The translations under genes and the position numbers were made by a program. Below, one piece after another: positions 1-7,739 of a stretch of DNA of 47,517 bases. The stretch lies in assembly GCA_028819005.1 (NCBI GenBank), contig JAPPMP010000005.1:43646-91162 (forward strand). The letters run 5' to 3'. Source of the stretch: Acidimicrobiaceae bacterium (GTDB lineage: Bacteria > Actinomycetota > Acidimicrobiia > Acidimicrobiales > Aldehydirespiratoraceae). Under the pieces are notes generated by a model. It saw nothing but the letters and a program-made list of their open reading frames with translations. It was not told the DNA's origin and made no database searches. Every line of letters begins with the position of its first letter. Within the stretch, counting starts at the first letter, position 1.

Positions 1-102
1 GGCGGTCACGCCGTCGGGGTTCCGGCTATGCCCGGCGACAGCATCGCAGCCGGCGGTCACGCCGTCGGGGTTCCGGCTATGCCCGGCGACAGCATCGCAG
101 CC
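1..102 (+). repeat. 51-bp in-frame tandem repeat in menD
   Basis: Two identical 51-bp units at 1-51 and 52-102, each coding 17 residues (GGHAVGVPAMPGDSIAA). A short partial unit (GGCGACAGCA) follows. The array continues off the left edge, so the copy number is unknown. It lies in the interdomain linker of MenD. Confidence 0.95.
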
Positions 103-1224
103 GGCGACAGCACCGCTCTGGCATCGTACGAACGGGGTGTGATCATCGTGGGTCCCGATGCCGGCAGAGGAATCAAAGCGCAGAATGAGGTCGTCACCGC
201 AGCGTTGAAGCTGAGCGCTGCCACCGCATGGCCCGTAATCGGTGAGCCGATCGCAGGCGCCCGCCGTGCCGGCGACGATTCGGTCGGGACCGTGATCGCC
301 AACGCAGACCACATCCTTCGCCACGCCGCCGTTGCCGAGGAACTTCGCCCGGATGTGGTGATTCGGCTTGGAGGAACCCCGACCACGAAACCCCTGAGGC
401 TGTGGCTTGAAGCTTGCCGACCCACCCATGTGCTCCTGATCGACCCTGCGAACCGCTGGAACGACCCCTCGTTCATGGCCACGCGTCATGTTGCGGCCGA
501 CCCGGCGGCAGTGCTGAGGGCGCTTGCGGGCTCGGTGCGGCGAGAGTCGACTTGGCGCGACCGTTGGAAGGAACTTGATCTCATCGCCGCTCAAGCGATC
601 CGCAACGAGATCGGGCAAGGTCCGTTGCTCAGCGCGCTCGTCACCTCGGTTCTGTCCGAGACGGTTCCCGCCGGGACTCTCGTGATGGCGTCCAACTCGA
701 TGCCGGTACGCGAGCTCGACTCGTTCGTCCCGACAGAGGGCCCCCGCATTGATTTCGTCGGCAACCGCGGCGCCGGCGGCATCGACGGCATCACCTCGAC
801 TGCGCTGGGCCTGGCGTCGCAGCACGACGGTCCCGTGGTGCTTTACATCGGTGATCTCGCCCTGCTGCACGACCTCGGCGCCCTCTTCGGGGCGGCTCGC
901 TGCGGCCTGCACCTGACAGTCGTGTGCGTCGACAACAACGGAGGAGGCATCTTCGCGTCGCTTCCGATTGCGTCTTGCGGCGACGAGGTGGACTTCGAGA
1001 CGCTCTTTCGGACTCCCCACGGACTCGATCTGGCTGACTTCAGCGGCGTCGGCGGAGTCCGCATCAAGGAGGTGGCCTCAGCTTCGGAACTGGCCGAAGC
1101 GCTGCGCTCAAGCTGCGAGCATTCCACGCCCGGTGTGGACGTTTTACTGGTCCCGGTGGATCCCGACGCCGACCTCGCCCAACACCGAGCCATCGCTGAA
1201 GCGGTCGAAGTTGCCGTCTCCTGA
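1..1224 (+). CDS. menD: MenD, SEPHCHC synthase (5' part outside window)
   Basis: ThDP-dependent 2-succinyl-5-enolpyruvyl-6-hydroxy-3-cyclohexene-1-carboxylate synthase, which condenses isochorismate with 2-oxoglutarate in menaquinone synthesis. The reading frame is open at base 1, so the N-terminal pyrimidine-binding domain lies outside; about 407 residues remain, the central and C-terminal domains. The MenD-type ThDP motif is visible as GDLALLHDLGAL and is followed by DNNGGGIFASLP, both diagnostic of MenD within the ThDP family. The visible N-terminal end is two 17-residue repeats where the linker between domain 1 and domain 2 should be. An internal ATG at 28 is not a credible start because the frame continues upstream. 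menH begins 13 bases downstream and menC follows, a men operon. Confidence 0.9.
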   Translation, partial: GGHAVGVPAMPGDSIAAGGHAVGVPAMPGDSIAAGDSTALASYERGVIIVGPDAGRGIKAQNEVVTAALKLSAATAWPVIGEPIAGARRAGDDSVGTVIANADHILRHAAVAEELRPDVVIRLGGTPTTKPLRLWLEACRPTHVLLIDPANRWNDPSFMATRHVAADPAAVLRALAGSVRRESTWRDRWKELDLIAAQAIRNEIGQGPLLSALVTSVLSETVPAGTLVMASNSMPVRELDSFVPTEGPRIDFVGNRGAGGIDGITSTALGLASQHDGPVVLYIGDLALLHDLGALFGAARCGLHLTVVCVDNNGGGIFASLPIASCGDEVDFETLFRTPHGLDLADFSGVGGVRIKEVASASELAEALRSSCEHSTPGVDVLLVPVDPDADLAQHRAIAEAVEVAVS

Positions 1225-1237
1225 GCATTGTCGGGGC

Positions 1238-2068
1238 ATGGACGCTCATTCCGCAGGCACAGTGACGGTTTCTGCCGGGTTGGACCTTCATGTCGAGCGG
1301 CGGGGGAGTGGACCGACTGTGGTTCTCCTGCACGGCTTCACCGGTGACGGCACCACGATGGCAGGCTTGACTGAGCGGCTGGAGGCTGACGCTGAGGTGG
1401 TTGTTCCCGACCTGGTCGGTCATGGTCGCAGTTGTTCGCCTCCAAGCGTGGGGGACTGTTCCGTAGAAGCGATGGCCGCACAAGTTGCCGCGGTCGGCGA
1501 GGCGTCCGGGAGCGGCGCGTTTCATCTCGTCGGCTATTCGATGGGCGGCCGGGTGGCGTTGACGCTGGCTTGTCGACGTCCGGAACTGCTGCGCTCGCTC
1601 ACGCTCATCGGCGCTTCGGCAGGTCTGGCCACAGAAGCTGAACGGCATGCCCGCCGACAGTCCGACGAGGCGTTGGCGGCCAGTATCGAGCGCGACGGTC
1701 TTGAGCGGTTCGTCGACGAATGGATGGCTAACCCGCTCTTTGCCACGCAGGCACGCCTCGGAGAGGACTTCATGGCAGCTTCGCGCGCGCAGCGGTTGCG
1801 CAATCGGGTGGAGGGGCTGACGCGAAGCCTGAGGGCAGCCGGCACCGGATCGATGGCGCCGCTGCACGACGACCTCAGCTCATGCGCTGTTCCCACGGTG
1901 TTCGTCACCGGTGCCGAAGATCCGAAGTTCACCCAGATTGCAATCGAGATGGCCGCCCGAATGCCCCGGGCCGATGTGAGCGTGATCCACGGCGCAGGCC
2001 ACGCAGCGCACCTGGAGCAACCCGACGCGGTTGCAGCCATCGTCCGCCGACAGATGGACTCAGGCTGA
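1238..2068 (+). CDS. menH: MenH-like alpha/beta hydrolase (SHCHC synthase)
   Basis: 276-residue alpha/beta hydrolase. MenH eliminates pyruvate from SEPHCHC to give 2-succinyl-6-hydroxy-2,4-cyclohexadiene-1-carboxylate, the step after MenD. The oxyanion-hole segment LLHGFTG (about 30-36), nucleophile elbow GYSMGG (Ser101), acid Asp228 in TGAEDPKF and His255 in HGAGHAAHLEQP form a complete triad. The ATG at 1238 is chosen because the protein then starts just before the hydrolase fold; the frame is open further upstream but overlaps menD. It sits between menD and menC (2-base gap to menC), which favours MenH over a generic esterase. Confidence 0.85.
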   Translation: MDAHSAGTVTVSAGLDLHVERRGSGPTVVLLHGFTGDGTTMAGLTERLEADAEVVVPDLVGHGRSCSPPSVGDCSVEAMAAQVAAVGEASGSGAFHLVGYSMGGRVALTLACRRPELLRSLTLIGASAGLATEAERHARRQSDEALAASIERDGLERFVDEWMANPLFATQARLGEDFMAASRAQRLRNRVEGLTRSLRAAGTGSMAPLHDDLSSCAVPTVFVTGAEDPKFTQIAIEMAARMPRADVSVIHGAGHAAHLEQPDAVAAIVRRQMDSG

Positions 2069-2070
2069 CC

Positions 2071-3147
2071 ATGGGCTTGACCAGCGAACTGCGCGACTAC
2101 CGGCTGAAGCTGGCGTCGCCGTTGAAGACAGCGCACGGAGAGGTCACCCACCGCAACGGTGTGCTGTTCTCGATGAGCGACGGGTTCCACACCGGCTGGG
2201 GCGAAGCTGCCCCGCTACCCGGCTGGTCGCGAGAGTCCCTGGGCGACTGCAGGAAGGCTCTGGGGTTCGTTGCCGGTCGGCTGGGCCGACTCGAAGGAGT
2301 CGACGATCCCCGCGTGGCTGAGACCCTCAAGGAACTCGAGGCTCGGCCCTGCGTCCGCGCGGCTGTGTTGGGAGCGCTCCTCGATCTCGCTGCCAAAGGC
2401 GACGGCGTGACTGTCGCCTCCCTTCTCAGCAATCAGTTCGCTGCTGCGCCCAAGGCTAAGTTGCTTCGTTCGGTGTCGGTCAACGGGTTGATCTCAGACG
2501 GTGAACCCTCCGGGGTTGCTGCAGCGGCCGAAGATCTGGTTGGGGGGGGGATCTCGGCTATCAAGCTGAAGGTTGCGGCCGCGGACCCGCAGACTGACGT
2601 CGCCCGTGTGTCGGCGGCGCGGTCAGCGATCGGCGACGATGTTGATCTGCGGCTCGACGCCAATGGCGGCTGGGACGTCGACACCGCCGTCAGCACGCTG
2701 CGGGAGATGGCCGACTTCAACGTGGCCTTCTGCGAAGAACCAACCACCGGCATCGAGCAGATCGCCGCGGTCGGTGCTTCAGGTGTGGCGCCGGTGGCGG
2801 TCGACGAATCGGCCGGCAACCTCGGCGAGATCGCCGCTGCGCTTCGGACGAACACGATCAAGGTGGTGATCGTGAAGCCTCAGGCCCTGGGAGGTTCCGA
2901 TTTCGCCATGGCAGCGACAGCTCTCGCAGAGGACTTCGGCGCCACCGCAGTTGTGACCACGATGATCGACAGTGCGGTGGGAGTGGCCCACGCGGCCCAT
3001 CTCGCCGTGGCCGCCCTGCCGCTGGAAGTTCACGGTCTGGCCACCTCAACCCTGCTCGTCGATGACGTAGGCCCCCGGATCACGCTCAAACGGGGGAGAC
3101 TGCACCTCCCCCAAACCCCCGGCCTGGGCGTGTCTCCGGTCGTCTGA
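2071..3147 (+). CDS. menC: MenC, o-succinylbenzoate synthase
   Basis: 358-residue enolase-superfamily enzyme that dehydrates SHCHC to o-succinylbenzoate. The muconate-lactonizing-type active site is intact: Lys165 and Lys167 in AIKLKVAA, metal ligands Asp196 (LRLDANGGW), Glu222/223 (CEEPTTG) and Asp245 (AVDES), and the opposing lysine Lys269 in VKPQALGG. The ATG lies 2 bases after the menH stop, so translation is probably coupled. A run of nine G at 2542-2550 encodes three glycines; the frame stays open across it. Racemase relatives share this fold, but the men context makes MenC the best reading. Confidence 0.88.
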   Translation: MGLTSELRDYRLKLASPLKTAHGEVTHRNGVLFSMSDGFHTGWGEAAPLPGWSRESLGDCRKALGFVAGRLGRLEGVDDPRVAETLKELEARPCVRAAVLGALLDLAAKGDGVTVASLLSNQFAAAPKAKLLRSVSVNGLISDGEPSGVAAAAEDLVGGGISAIKLKVAAADPQTDVARVSAARSAIGDDVDLRLDANGGWDVDTAVSTLREMADFNVAFCEEPTTGIEQIAAVGASGVAPVAVDESAGNLGEIAAALRTNTIKVVIVKPQALGGSDFAMAATALAEDFGATAVVTTMIDSAVGVAHAAHLAVAALPLEVHGLATSTLLVDDVGPRITLKRGRLHLPQTPGLGVSPVV

Positions 3148-3238
3148 GGCCCGTTGTCCGAGGCCACTGCCTGAGACCAGATCCCGGTCCATTGGAACGT
3201 CCGCGAAAAGCGAAAGTCCCGCTGTTGCAGCCGTTTCA

Positions 3239-3328
3239 TTCCCGCTCTTGTCCGCTGCGCTCACGGGCCGCTCGGGCCACGGCCTCGCACCGTATGGACC
3301 GCATCGTCTCGCCTATTCGCTCGGCCTC
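3239..3328. repeat. Dispersed intergenic element, copy A
   Basis: The first 52 bases closely match 37952-38003 with a few substitutions (shared core CTGCGCTCACGGGCCGCTCG). The middle diverges, and both copies end with the same CTCGGCCTC. The second copy is upstream of xylA. Both copies precede a sugar-related gene. Confidence 0.75.
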
Positions 3329-3475
3329 ATAGCCGAACACCCAGGGGGCTATGGTGGAGCGGCCAGCACTCCCGGTACGCGCCGTGCTCATAGCCGAACA
3401 CCCAGGGGGCTATGTCGATCATGTCGGCGCATCCCCTGCGCGCCGTGCTCATAGCCGAACACCCAGGGGGCTATG
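3326..3475. repeat. Three 28-bp palindromic repeats, 61-bp period
   Basis: Identical 28-bp units at 3326-3353, 3387-3414 and 3448-3475. Each begins CTCATAGCC and ends GGCTATG, so the inner CATAGCC/GGCTATG arms form a 7-bp inverted repeat around a 12-base loop. Start-to-start distance is exactly 61 bases both times. Copies 2 and 3 also share nine upstream bases (CGCGCCGTG), making a 37-bp repeat with 24-bp unique spacers. The last copy ends 8 bases before the SMP-30 gene. Confidence 0.9.
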
Positions 3476-3483
3476 GTTCGGGG

Positions 3484-4335
3484 ATGGAATTGCTTGAGCG
3501 TCCGGAAACGTTGGTTGGGGGAATCGACTTCGGTGAGGGGCCGCGCTGGCACGACGGCCGCTTGTGGTTCTCGGACTTCTACCAGCACGCGGTGAAGGCG
3601 GTCTCGCTGGACGGTTCGGTCGAGGTCGTGCTCGAGACGCCGGGCCAGCCGTCCGGGTTGGGCTGGCTTCCAAACGGCGATCTGCTGCTGGTGTCGATGC
3701 TGGACCGGAGACTGCTTCGCTATGACGGCGCCGATTTGCACGAGCATGCCGATCTGTCCGGCGTGGCGACATTCCACTGCAACGACATGGTTGTGGATGC
3801 CCGCGGCCGCGCCTACGTAGGCAATTTCGGCTCCGATCTCCATGCAGGGGTGGAGCTCGTTCCGGCCGCGCTGGCCCTGGTGCAGCCCGACGGCACGGTG
3901 GAGGCCGCGGCTGCCCATCTGAGATTCCCCAACGGGTCGGTCATCACTCCCGATCAGGGCACCCTCATCGTGGGCGAGAGTTTCGGCGGAGAATTCCAAG
4001 CGTTCGACATCGGCGAAGCCGGGCGCCTCTCCAACCGAAGGGTCTGGGCCGAGGTACACGGCACCGCGCCCGATGGTTGCTGCTACGACGCCGAGGACGG
4101 GATCTGGTTCGCTGACGCGATCGGCTGTGCGGCTCTGCGGGTACTCGAGGGAGGTGAGATCACCCATCGAGTGGAAACCGAACAGAGCTGCTTCGCCTGC
4201 ATGTTGGGCGGAGAGGACGGACGGACTTTATTCCTGGTGACGGCACCCGATTCTCATCCGGATCTCGTGGGCGGGACAGGTCAGGGCCGCATCGAGACAG
4301 TCCGCGTCGAGGTCCCTGGAGCGGGTTGGCCATAG
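3484..4335 (+). CDS. SMP-30/gluconolactonase/LRE-like protein
   Basis: 283-residue six-bladed beta-propeller of the SMP-30/gluconolactonase family, metal-dependent hydrolases of sugar lactones. The family N-terminal signature DFGEGPRWHDGRLWFSD is at about 15-31, including the metal-ligand Glu of GEGP. The later FPNGSVITPDQ and YDAEDGIWFADAIG segments carry the expected Asn and Asp ligands. The ATG at 3484 is the start that gives the family N-terminus; the frame is open upstream through the repeat array. It stands alone between the repeats and a phosphatase gene. The natural lactone cannot be told from sequence. Confidence 0.8.
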   Translation: MELLERPETLVGGIDFGEGPRWHDGRLWFSDFYQHAVKAVSLDGSVEVVLETPGQPSGLGWLPNGDLLLVSMLDRRLLRYDGADLHEHADLSGVATFHCNDMVVDARGRAYVGNFGSDLHAGVELVPAALALVQPDGTVEAAAAHLRFPNGSVITPDQGTLIVGESFGGEFQAFDIGEAGRLSNRRVWAEVHGTAPDGCCYDAEDGIWFADAIGCAALRVLEGGEITHRVETEQSCFACMLGGEDGRTLFLVTAPDSHPDLVGGTGQGRIETVRVEVPGAGWP

Positions 4336-4436
4336 GCCCGAGCGGTCGCTGCCGAAGGCGGCCGGGTGCGTCCGAGCATTGCGGGGCCGGATTGTCGGTT
4401 CGGGTTTCGCTGGTCGAGGGTGTCGCCGTAGGGTGC

Positions 4437-5051
4437 ATGTCCGTGGATCTGATCATTGTCCGACATGCCCGCCCGACACGTCACGAGGTTGAAGGTGAAC
4501 ACGAGACCGCTGATCCGCCGTTGTCAGGACTCGGCCACCAGCAGGCCGAGCGAACCGCCGAATACCTGAAGAGCGAAGGAATCGACCACATTGTGGCGTC
4601 GACGATGAAGCGTGCGCACCAGACGGCGATGCCGTTGGCTGAACTGCTCGACCTCGAAATCGAACTGATCGACGATCTCAAAGAATCGGACCACAAGAGC
4701 AAGGCGTACGTGCCGGTGGAGGAGATGGACGCCGACGGCGAGGACGTCGCCAGATTCCTGGAAGGTGGCATGCGCGAGAACCTCTTCAGCGACGGTTTCG
4801 AGGCCTTTGAGGAACGGGTGCTGCGTGGTTTCAATCATGTGATCGACTCCAACCGCTCCAAGACGGTCGCGGTGTTCTGCCATGGCATGACGACGATGGT
4901 GTACCTCAGGTCCATAATGAAATTCCCTGACCCGCTGGCGATGATCGTCGACTATTGCAGCATCACCCGGGTGCGGGCCGCATTCGTGGGTGTCCGGTCG
5001 GTTCGGTCCATCAACGAGACGCACCACGTGCGGGACCTGATCGATTGGTGA
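4437..5051 (+). CDS. Histidine phosphatase family protein
   Basis: 204-residue phosphoglycerate-mutase-like protein. The RHG-type motif appears at the N-terminus as IIVRHARPTRHE, with Ala in place of Gly. The second catalytic His is in FCHGMTT, and Glu/Asp and Arg positions follow the family pattern (STMKRAHQTA). Such enzymes remove phosphate from small molecules or proteins through a phosphohistidine. The ATG at 4437 places the catalytic His 9-10 residues from the start, as usual. The substrate is unknown. The gene directly precedes an alcohol dehydrogenase relic. Confidence 0.8.
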   Translation: MSVDLIIVRHARPTRHEVEGEHETADPPLSGLGHQQAERTAEYLKSEGIDHIVASTMKRAHQTAMPLAELLDLEIELIDDLKESDHKSKAYVPVEEMDADGEDVARFLEGGMRENLFSDGFEAFEERVLRGFNHVIDSNRSKTVAVFCHGMTTMVYLRSIMKFPDPLAMIVDYCSITRVRAAFVGVRSVRSINETHHVRDLIDW

Positions 5052-5090
5052 ACAGGTGATCGTGGCCAAGTCGACGAAAGCCGAACGCTG

Positions 5091-5225
5091 ATGAAGGCTG
5101 TCGGCGATGCCTTGATCTCTCACCGCTATCCCCTCGACGCCGCGTCTGAGGCGTTCGCCGCGGCCCGTGACCGCTCCTCGGGGGCGATCAAGGTTGTCTT
5201 CGAACCGCATGGTCCAGATCTCTAG
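5091..5225 (+). pseudogene. 3' remnant of a zinc-type alcohol dehydrogenase
   Basis: Forty-four residues ending DRSSGAIKVVFEP match the extreme C-terminus of medium-chain zinc-dependent dehydrogenases (pattern: LISHR-x-PL-x(3)-EAF, then SSGAIKVV-x-EP). Nothing upstream encodes the catalytic or nucleotide-binding parts; the frame is open only back to the preceding phosphatase stop. It is a decayed 3' end, not a functional gene. Confidence 0.7.
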
Positions 5226-5329
5226 ACTGCGGGCACAGCGTGAATCTCGAGCCGGCGTTCGGATTCCGTCGCGGTCGCCACCGGCCCAAGAACTCTAGGC
5301 TGCGGGGCACAGCGTGAATCTCGAGCCGG
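5220..5329. repeat. Imperfect 36-37-bp direct repeat
   Basis: Copies at 5220-5255 and 5293-5329 share CACAGCGTGAATCTCGAGCC and a preceding CTCTAG(A/G)CTGCGG, differing by one substitution and one inserted G. The first copy overlaps the stop of the dehydrogenase relic; the second lies just before the nucleotidyltransferase promoter. Confidence 0.85.
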
Positions 5330-5335
5330 GCAACC

Positions 5336-5341
5336 TATGAT
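5336..5341 (+). promoter_or_regulatory. Leaderless -10 element for the nucleotidyltransferase
   Basis: TATGAT followed by exactly six bases and then the GTG start at 5348. The same TAnnnT-N6-start arrangement is seen at 16301, 18908, 44307 and 47064 (minus). It supports the GTG as start and a leaderless transcript. Confidence 0.6.
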
Positions 5342-5347
5342 CTGATC

Positions 5348-6193
5348 GTGTCGGGCATGGTCTCTCTGGTCGTGATGGCGGCGGGACTCGGCTCGCGGTT
5401 CGGCGGCGCCAAACAGCTCGCAGCCGTCGGCGCTGACGGTGAGGCCTTCATCGACTTCGCGATCCGCGACGCGGTCGAGGCCGGGGTGGGCAGGGTCGTG
5501 TTGATCGTGCGCAGCGACATCGAAGACGATGTGCGGCGCCATATCGGTGACCGCCACGGCGAACTCGAAATCAGCTATGTGCGCCAGGATGAGCACGGTC
5601 CTCAGCGAGCCAAACCTTGGGGCACGGCTCATGCGGTGCTGGCTGCGGCCACGGAGTTGAGCGGTACGTTCGTTGTCTGCAATGCCGATGACTACTACGG
5701 CCGTTCCACCTATGAGTCTGTGGTCGCCGAGAGCAGCGGGCTCGAGGCCGGCGAGGCACTGCTCGGGGGGTTTCGCCTGGAACGAACCCTCCCGGAGATC
5801 GGCGAGGTCAGCCGGGGCATTTGCACGGTTGAAGCGGACGAACTGGTCTCGCTCGTTGAAACCCATGGCATCGGCCGGCGCCGGGACGGCTCGATCACCG
5901 CAACCGACCCGCCCGGACTGCTGGCCCCCGATGCGGTTGTGTCCATGAACTTCTGGGCTTTCGGCGAGCAGATCTTCGACCATCTCGAAACCGAGTTCGA
6001 GAAGTTCATGCGTGAACACGGCAATGATGAAAAAGCGGAGTTTCTGCTTCCCTCGCTGATCGATGAGCTCATGTCGTCCGCGGATCTGAAGGTGAAGGTG
6101 ATCCCCACCGACGAGGCGTGGGTCGGAGTCACCAATCCGGCTGATCTTGAAATCGCCCGGCGCCGGATCAGCGAACTTCGTGCAAGCCGCTAG
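5348..6193 (+). CDS. NTP transferase (sugar nucleotidyltransferase-like)
   Basis: 281-residue nucleotidyltransferase with the glycine-rich nucleotide loop near the N-terminus, VVMAAGLGSRFGGAKQL. A metal-binding acidic motif CNADDYYG follows at about 102-109. The family activates sugar phosphates with an NTP; this subtype resembles stand-alone nucleotidyltransferases of unassigned sugar specificity. The start is the GTG at 5348, six bases after a TATGAT box; an ATG three codons later is possible. The C-terminus carries VGVTNPADLE, typical of the family. No sugar pathway neighbour fixes its substrate. Confidence 0.8.
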   Translation: MSGMVSLVVMAAGLGSRFGGAKQLAAVGADGEAFIDFAIRDAVEAGVGRVVLIVRSDIEDDVRRHIGDRHGELEISYVRQDEHGPQRAKPWGTAHAVLAAATELSGTFVVCNADDYYGRSTYESVVAESSGLEAGEALLGGFRLERTLPEIGEVSRGICTVEADELVSLVETHGIGRRRDGSITATDPPGLLAPDAVVSMNFWAFGEQIFDHLETEFEKFMREHGNDEKAEFLLPSLIDELMSSADLKVKVIPTDEAWVGVTNPADLEIARRRISELRASR

Positions 6194-6296
6194 TGGCGGG
6201 GCTCCGCAACCAATGCTGGGGTGTGCGGCATCAACGGGTAACCTCTGAGACGCATTGTCACATCTGAGCGAGGCTGTTAGAGCCACAGGAGAGCGC

Positions 6297-7739
6297 ATGC
6301 GTGGCATCATCGCCGCCGGGGTCCACGTTCCATATCACCGTCTTGACCGATCAGAGATCGCGGCGCTGTTCGGCAAAGGCGGAGGACAGGGCACGCGCTC
6401 GGTGGCGTCCTACGACGAGGACACCACAACCATGGGGGCGGAGGCAGCTCGCAACGCTCTGCGCAACGCGGCAGGCGTCGATGTGGACTCGCTGTGGTTC
6501 GCCACGTCCACGCCCGCATACCTCGAGAAGACCAATGCCACCGCTATCCACGCAGCGCTTCGTCTGGCGCCGTCGGCGGGTGCGCTCGACATGGGCGGCG
6601 CGCTTCGCTCAGGCATCGGAACGCTGCGTACGGCGCTGTCCGGCACGGGTACTACCCTGGTGGTGTCCTCGGACATTCGCGACGGCATGGCCACCTCGGG
6701 CGATGAAGCGGCGGGCGGCGATGGGGCCGCGGCGCTGCTAGTCGGCGACGATGCAGCGGGCACGGTGATCGCTGAGTATCTCGGTTCGGGCGTGGCCACC
6801 GATGAACTTCTCGAACGCTGGCGGATACCCGGCGCGCCTCGTTCGCGGGTTTGGGAGGAGCGGTTCGGCGAGGTCGCCTACGCGCCGTTGATGCAGGAAG
6901 CGTTCGCCGCGGCTTTGGCCGACGCCGGCATCAGCAGCGACGGCGTTGACCACTTGGCATTGACCGGAATGCACAACCGGGCCGTGAAGCGCAACCGGGC
7001 TCGGTTGGGGGTGCCTTCAGAGAGAATCGTCGACGACTTGGCAGACACGGTCGGCAATACCGGCACCGCTCATTGCGGCTTGATGCTCGCGTCGGCGCTC
7101 GAGGGTGCAGGCCCCGACGAGGCAATCGTGCTAGTTGTGCTTGCGGACGGTGTGGAAGCCGTGGTGCTGCGAACCACCGAAGCGATTGTCGACCATCATG
7201 TGTCCTCGACAGTTTCGGCGCAGATAGCCGCGGGTGGGTCGGTGAGCTACGGCAAGTATCTGTCGTGGCGGCAGATGGTTGCGGTTGAGCCCCCGAACCG
7301 ACCGGCGCCTAATCGCCCTTCAGCGAGTGCCGCCCACCGTCGACAGACGTGGAAGTTCGGTTTCGTGGGAACCCGCGATCGTTCCAGCCGGATGGTTCAT
7401 CTCCCGCCGGCGCGGGTGTCGGAGAAGGGCGGTGCGGTGGACGACATGGAACCGCTGGCAATGGCCGACACCGAGGGCGCCATCGCCAGTTTCACGGTCG
7501 ACAAACTGGTGTACTCGCCGAGTCCCCCGGTGGTGTTCGCCGTGGTCGATTTCGATGGGGGAGGACGCGCACCGCTGGAACTCACCGACGTGTCCGCCGA
7601 CGAAGTCGAGGTGGGAGGGCGGGTCGAACCGACCTTCAGACGGCTCTACACCAGCGACGAGATACACAACTACTTCTGGAAAGCAAGGCCCGTTCGCAGC
7701 GTCGGCGCAGCCAGCGCCGGCCCGCCACGGGAGGATTGA
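6297..7739 (+). CDS. HMG-CoA-synthase-like domain fused to OB-fold (DUF35)
   Basis: 480 residues. Residues 1 to about 330 have the thiolase/KAS-III-like fold of hydroxymethylglutaryl-CoA-synthase-type proteins; about 365-480 is an OB-fold domain of the DUF35 type (FTVDKLVYSPSPPVVFAVVDF). Archaeal HMG-CoA synthase, thiolase and a DUF35 protein form one complex; here two of the parts are fused and the third is the next gene. In DMGGALRSG (98-106) the position where HMG-CoA synthases carry the nucleophilic Cys appears to be Leu103, and the DUF35 part lacks the usual zinc-ribbon cysteines. ATG 6297 follows AGGAG by five bases. Substrate unknown; degradative acyl-CoA chemistry is likely. Confidence 0.75.
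   Translation: MRGIIAAGVHVPYHRLDRSEIAALFGKGGGQGTRSVASYDEDTTTMGAEAARNALRNAAGVDVDSLWFATSTPAYLEKTNATAIHAALRLAPSAGALDMGGALRSGIGTLRTALSGTGTTLVVSSDIRDGMATSGDEAAGGDGAAALLVGDDAAGTVIAEYLGSGVATDELLERWRIPGAPRSRVWEERFGEVAYAPLMQEAFAAALADAGISSDGVDHLALTGMHNRAVKRNRARLGVPSERIVDDLADTVGNTGTAHCGLMLASALEGAGPDEAIVLVVLADGVEAVVLRTTEAIVDHHVSSTVSAQIAAGGSVSYGKYLSWRQMVAVEPPNRPAPNRPSASAAHRRQTWKFGFVGTRDRSSRMVHLPPARVSEKGGAVDDMEPLAMADTEGAIASFTVDKLVYSPSPPVVFAVVDFDGGGRAPLELTDVSADEVEVGGRVEPTFRRLYTSDEIHNYFWKARPVRSVGAASAGPPRED

Larger units (their letters stand above)
3148..3483. other. Repeat-rich intergenic stretch after menC
   Basis: 336 bases without a convincing gene. It holds one copy of a roughly 90-bp dispersed element (3239-3328) followed by three phased palindromic repeats (3326-3475) running up to the start of the SMP-30-like gene. 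Small open frames here are repeat-driven and have no protein-like features. Confidence 0.8.

Noticed and set aside
28..60. MenD starting at the ATG at 28
   Set aside because: The frame is open to base 1, the ATG lies inside a repeat unit, and MenD needs an N-terminal domain that is missing.
2542..2550. Run of nine G in menC as a frameshift
   Set aside because: The frame encodes a sensible GGG and both flanks match the enolase-superfamily pattern in the same frame.
3326..3475. Short CRISPR array (three 28-bp repeats, regular period)
   Set aside because: The two spacers share their last nine bases, leaving only 24 unique bases. There are just three copies, no cas gene is in the window, and the last copy abuts a start codon. 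Better explained as an intergenic palindromic repeat.
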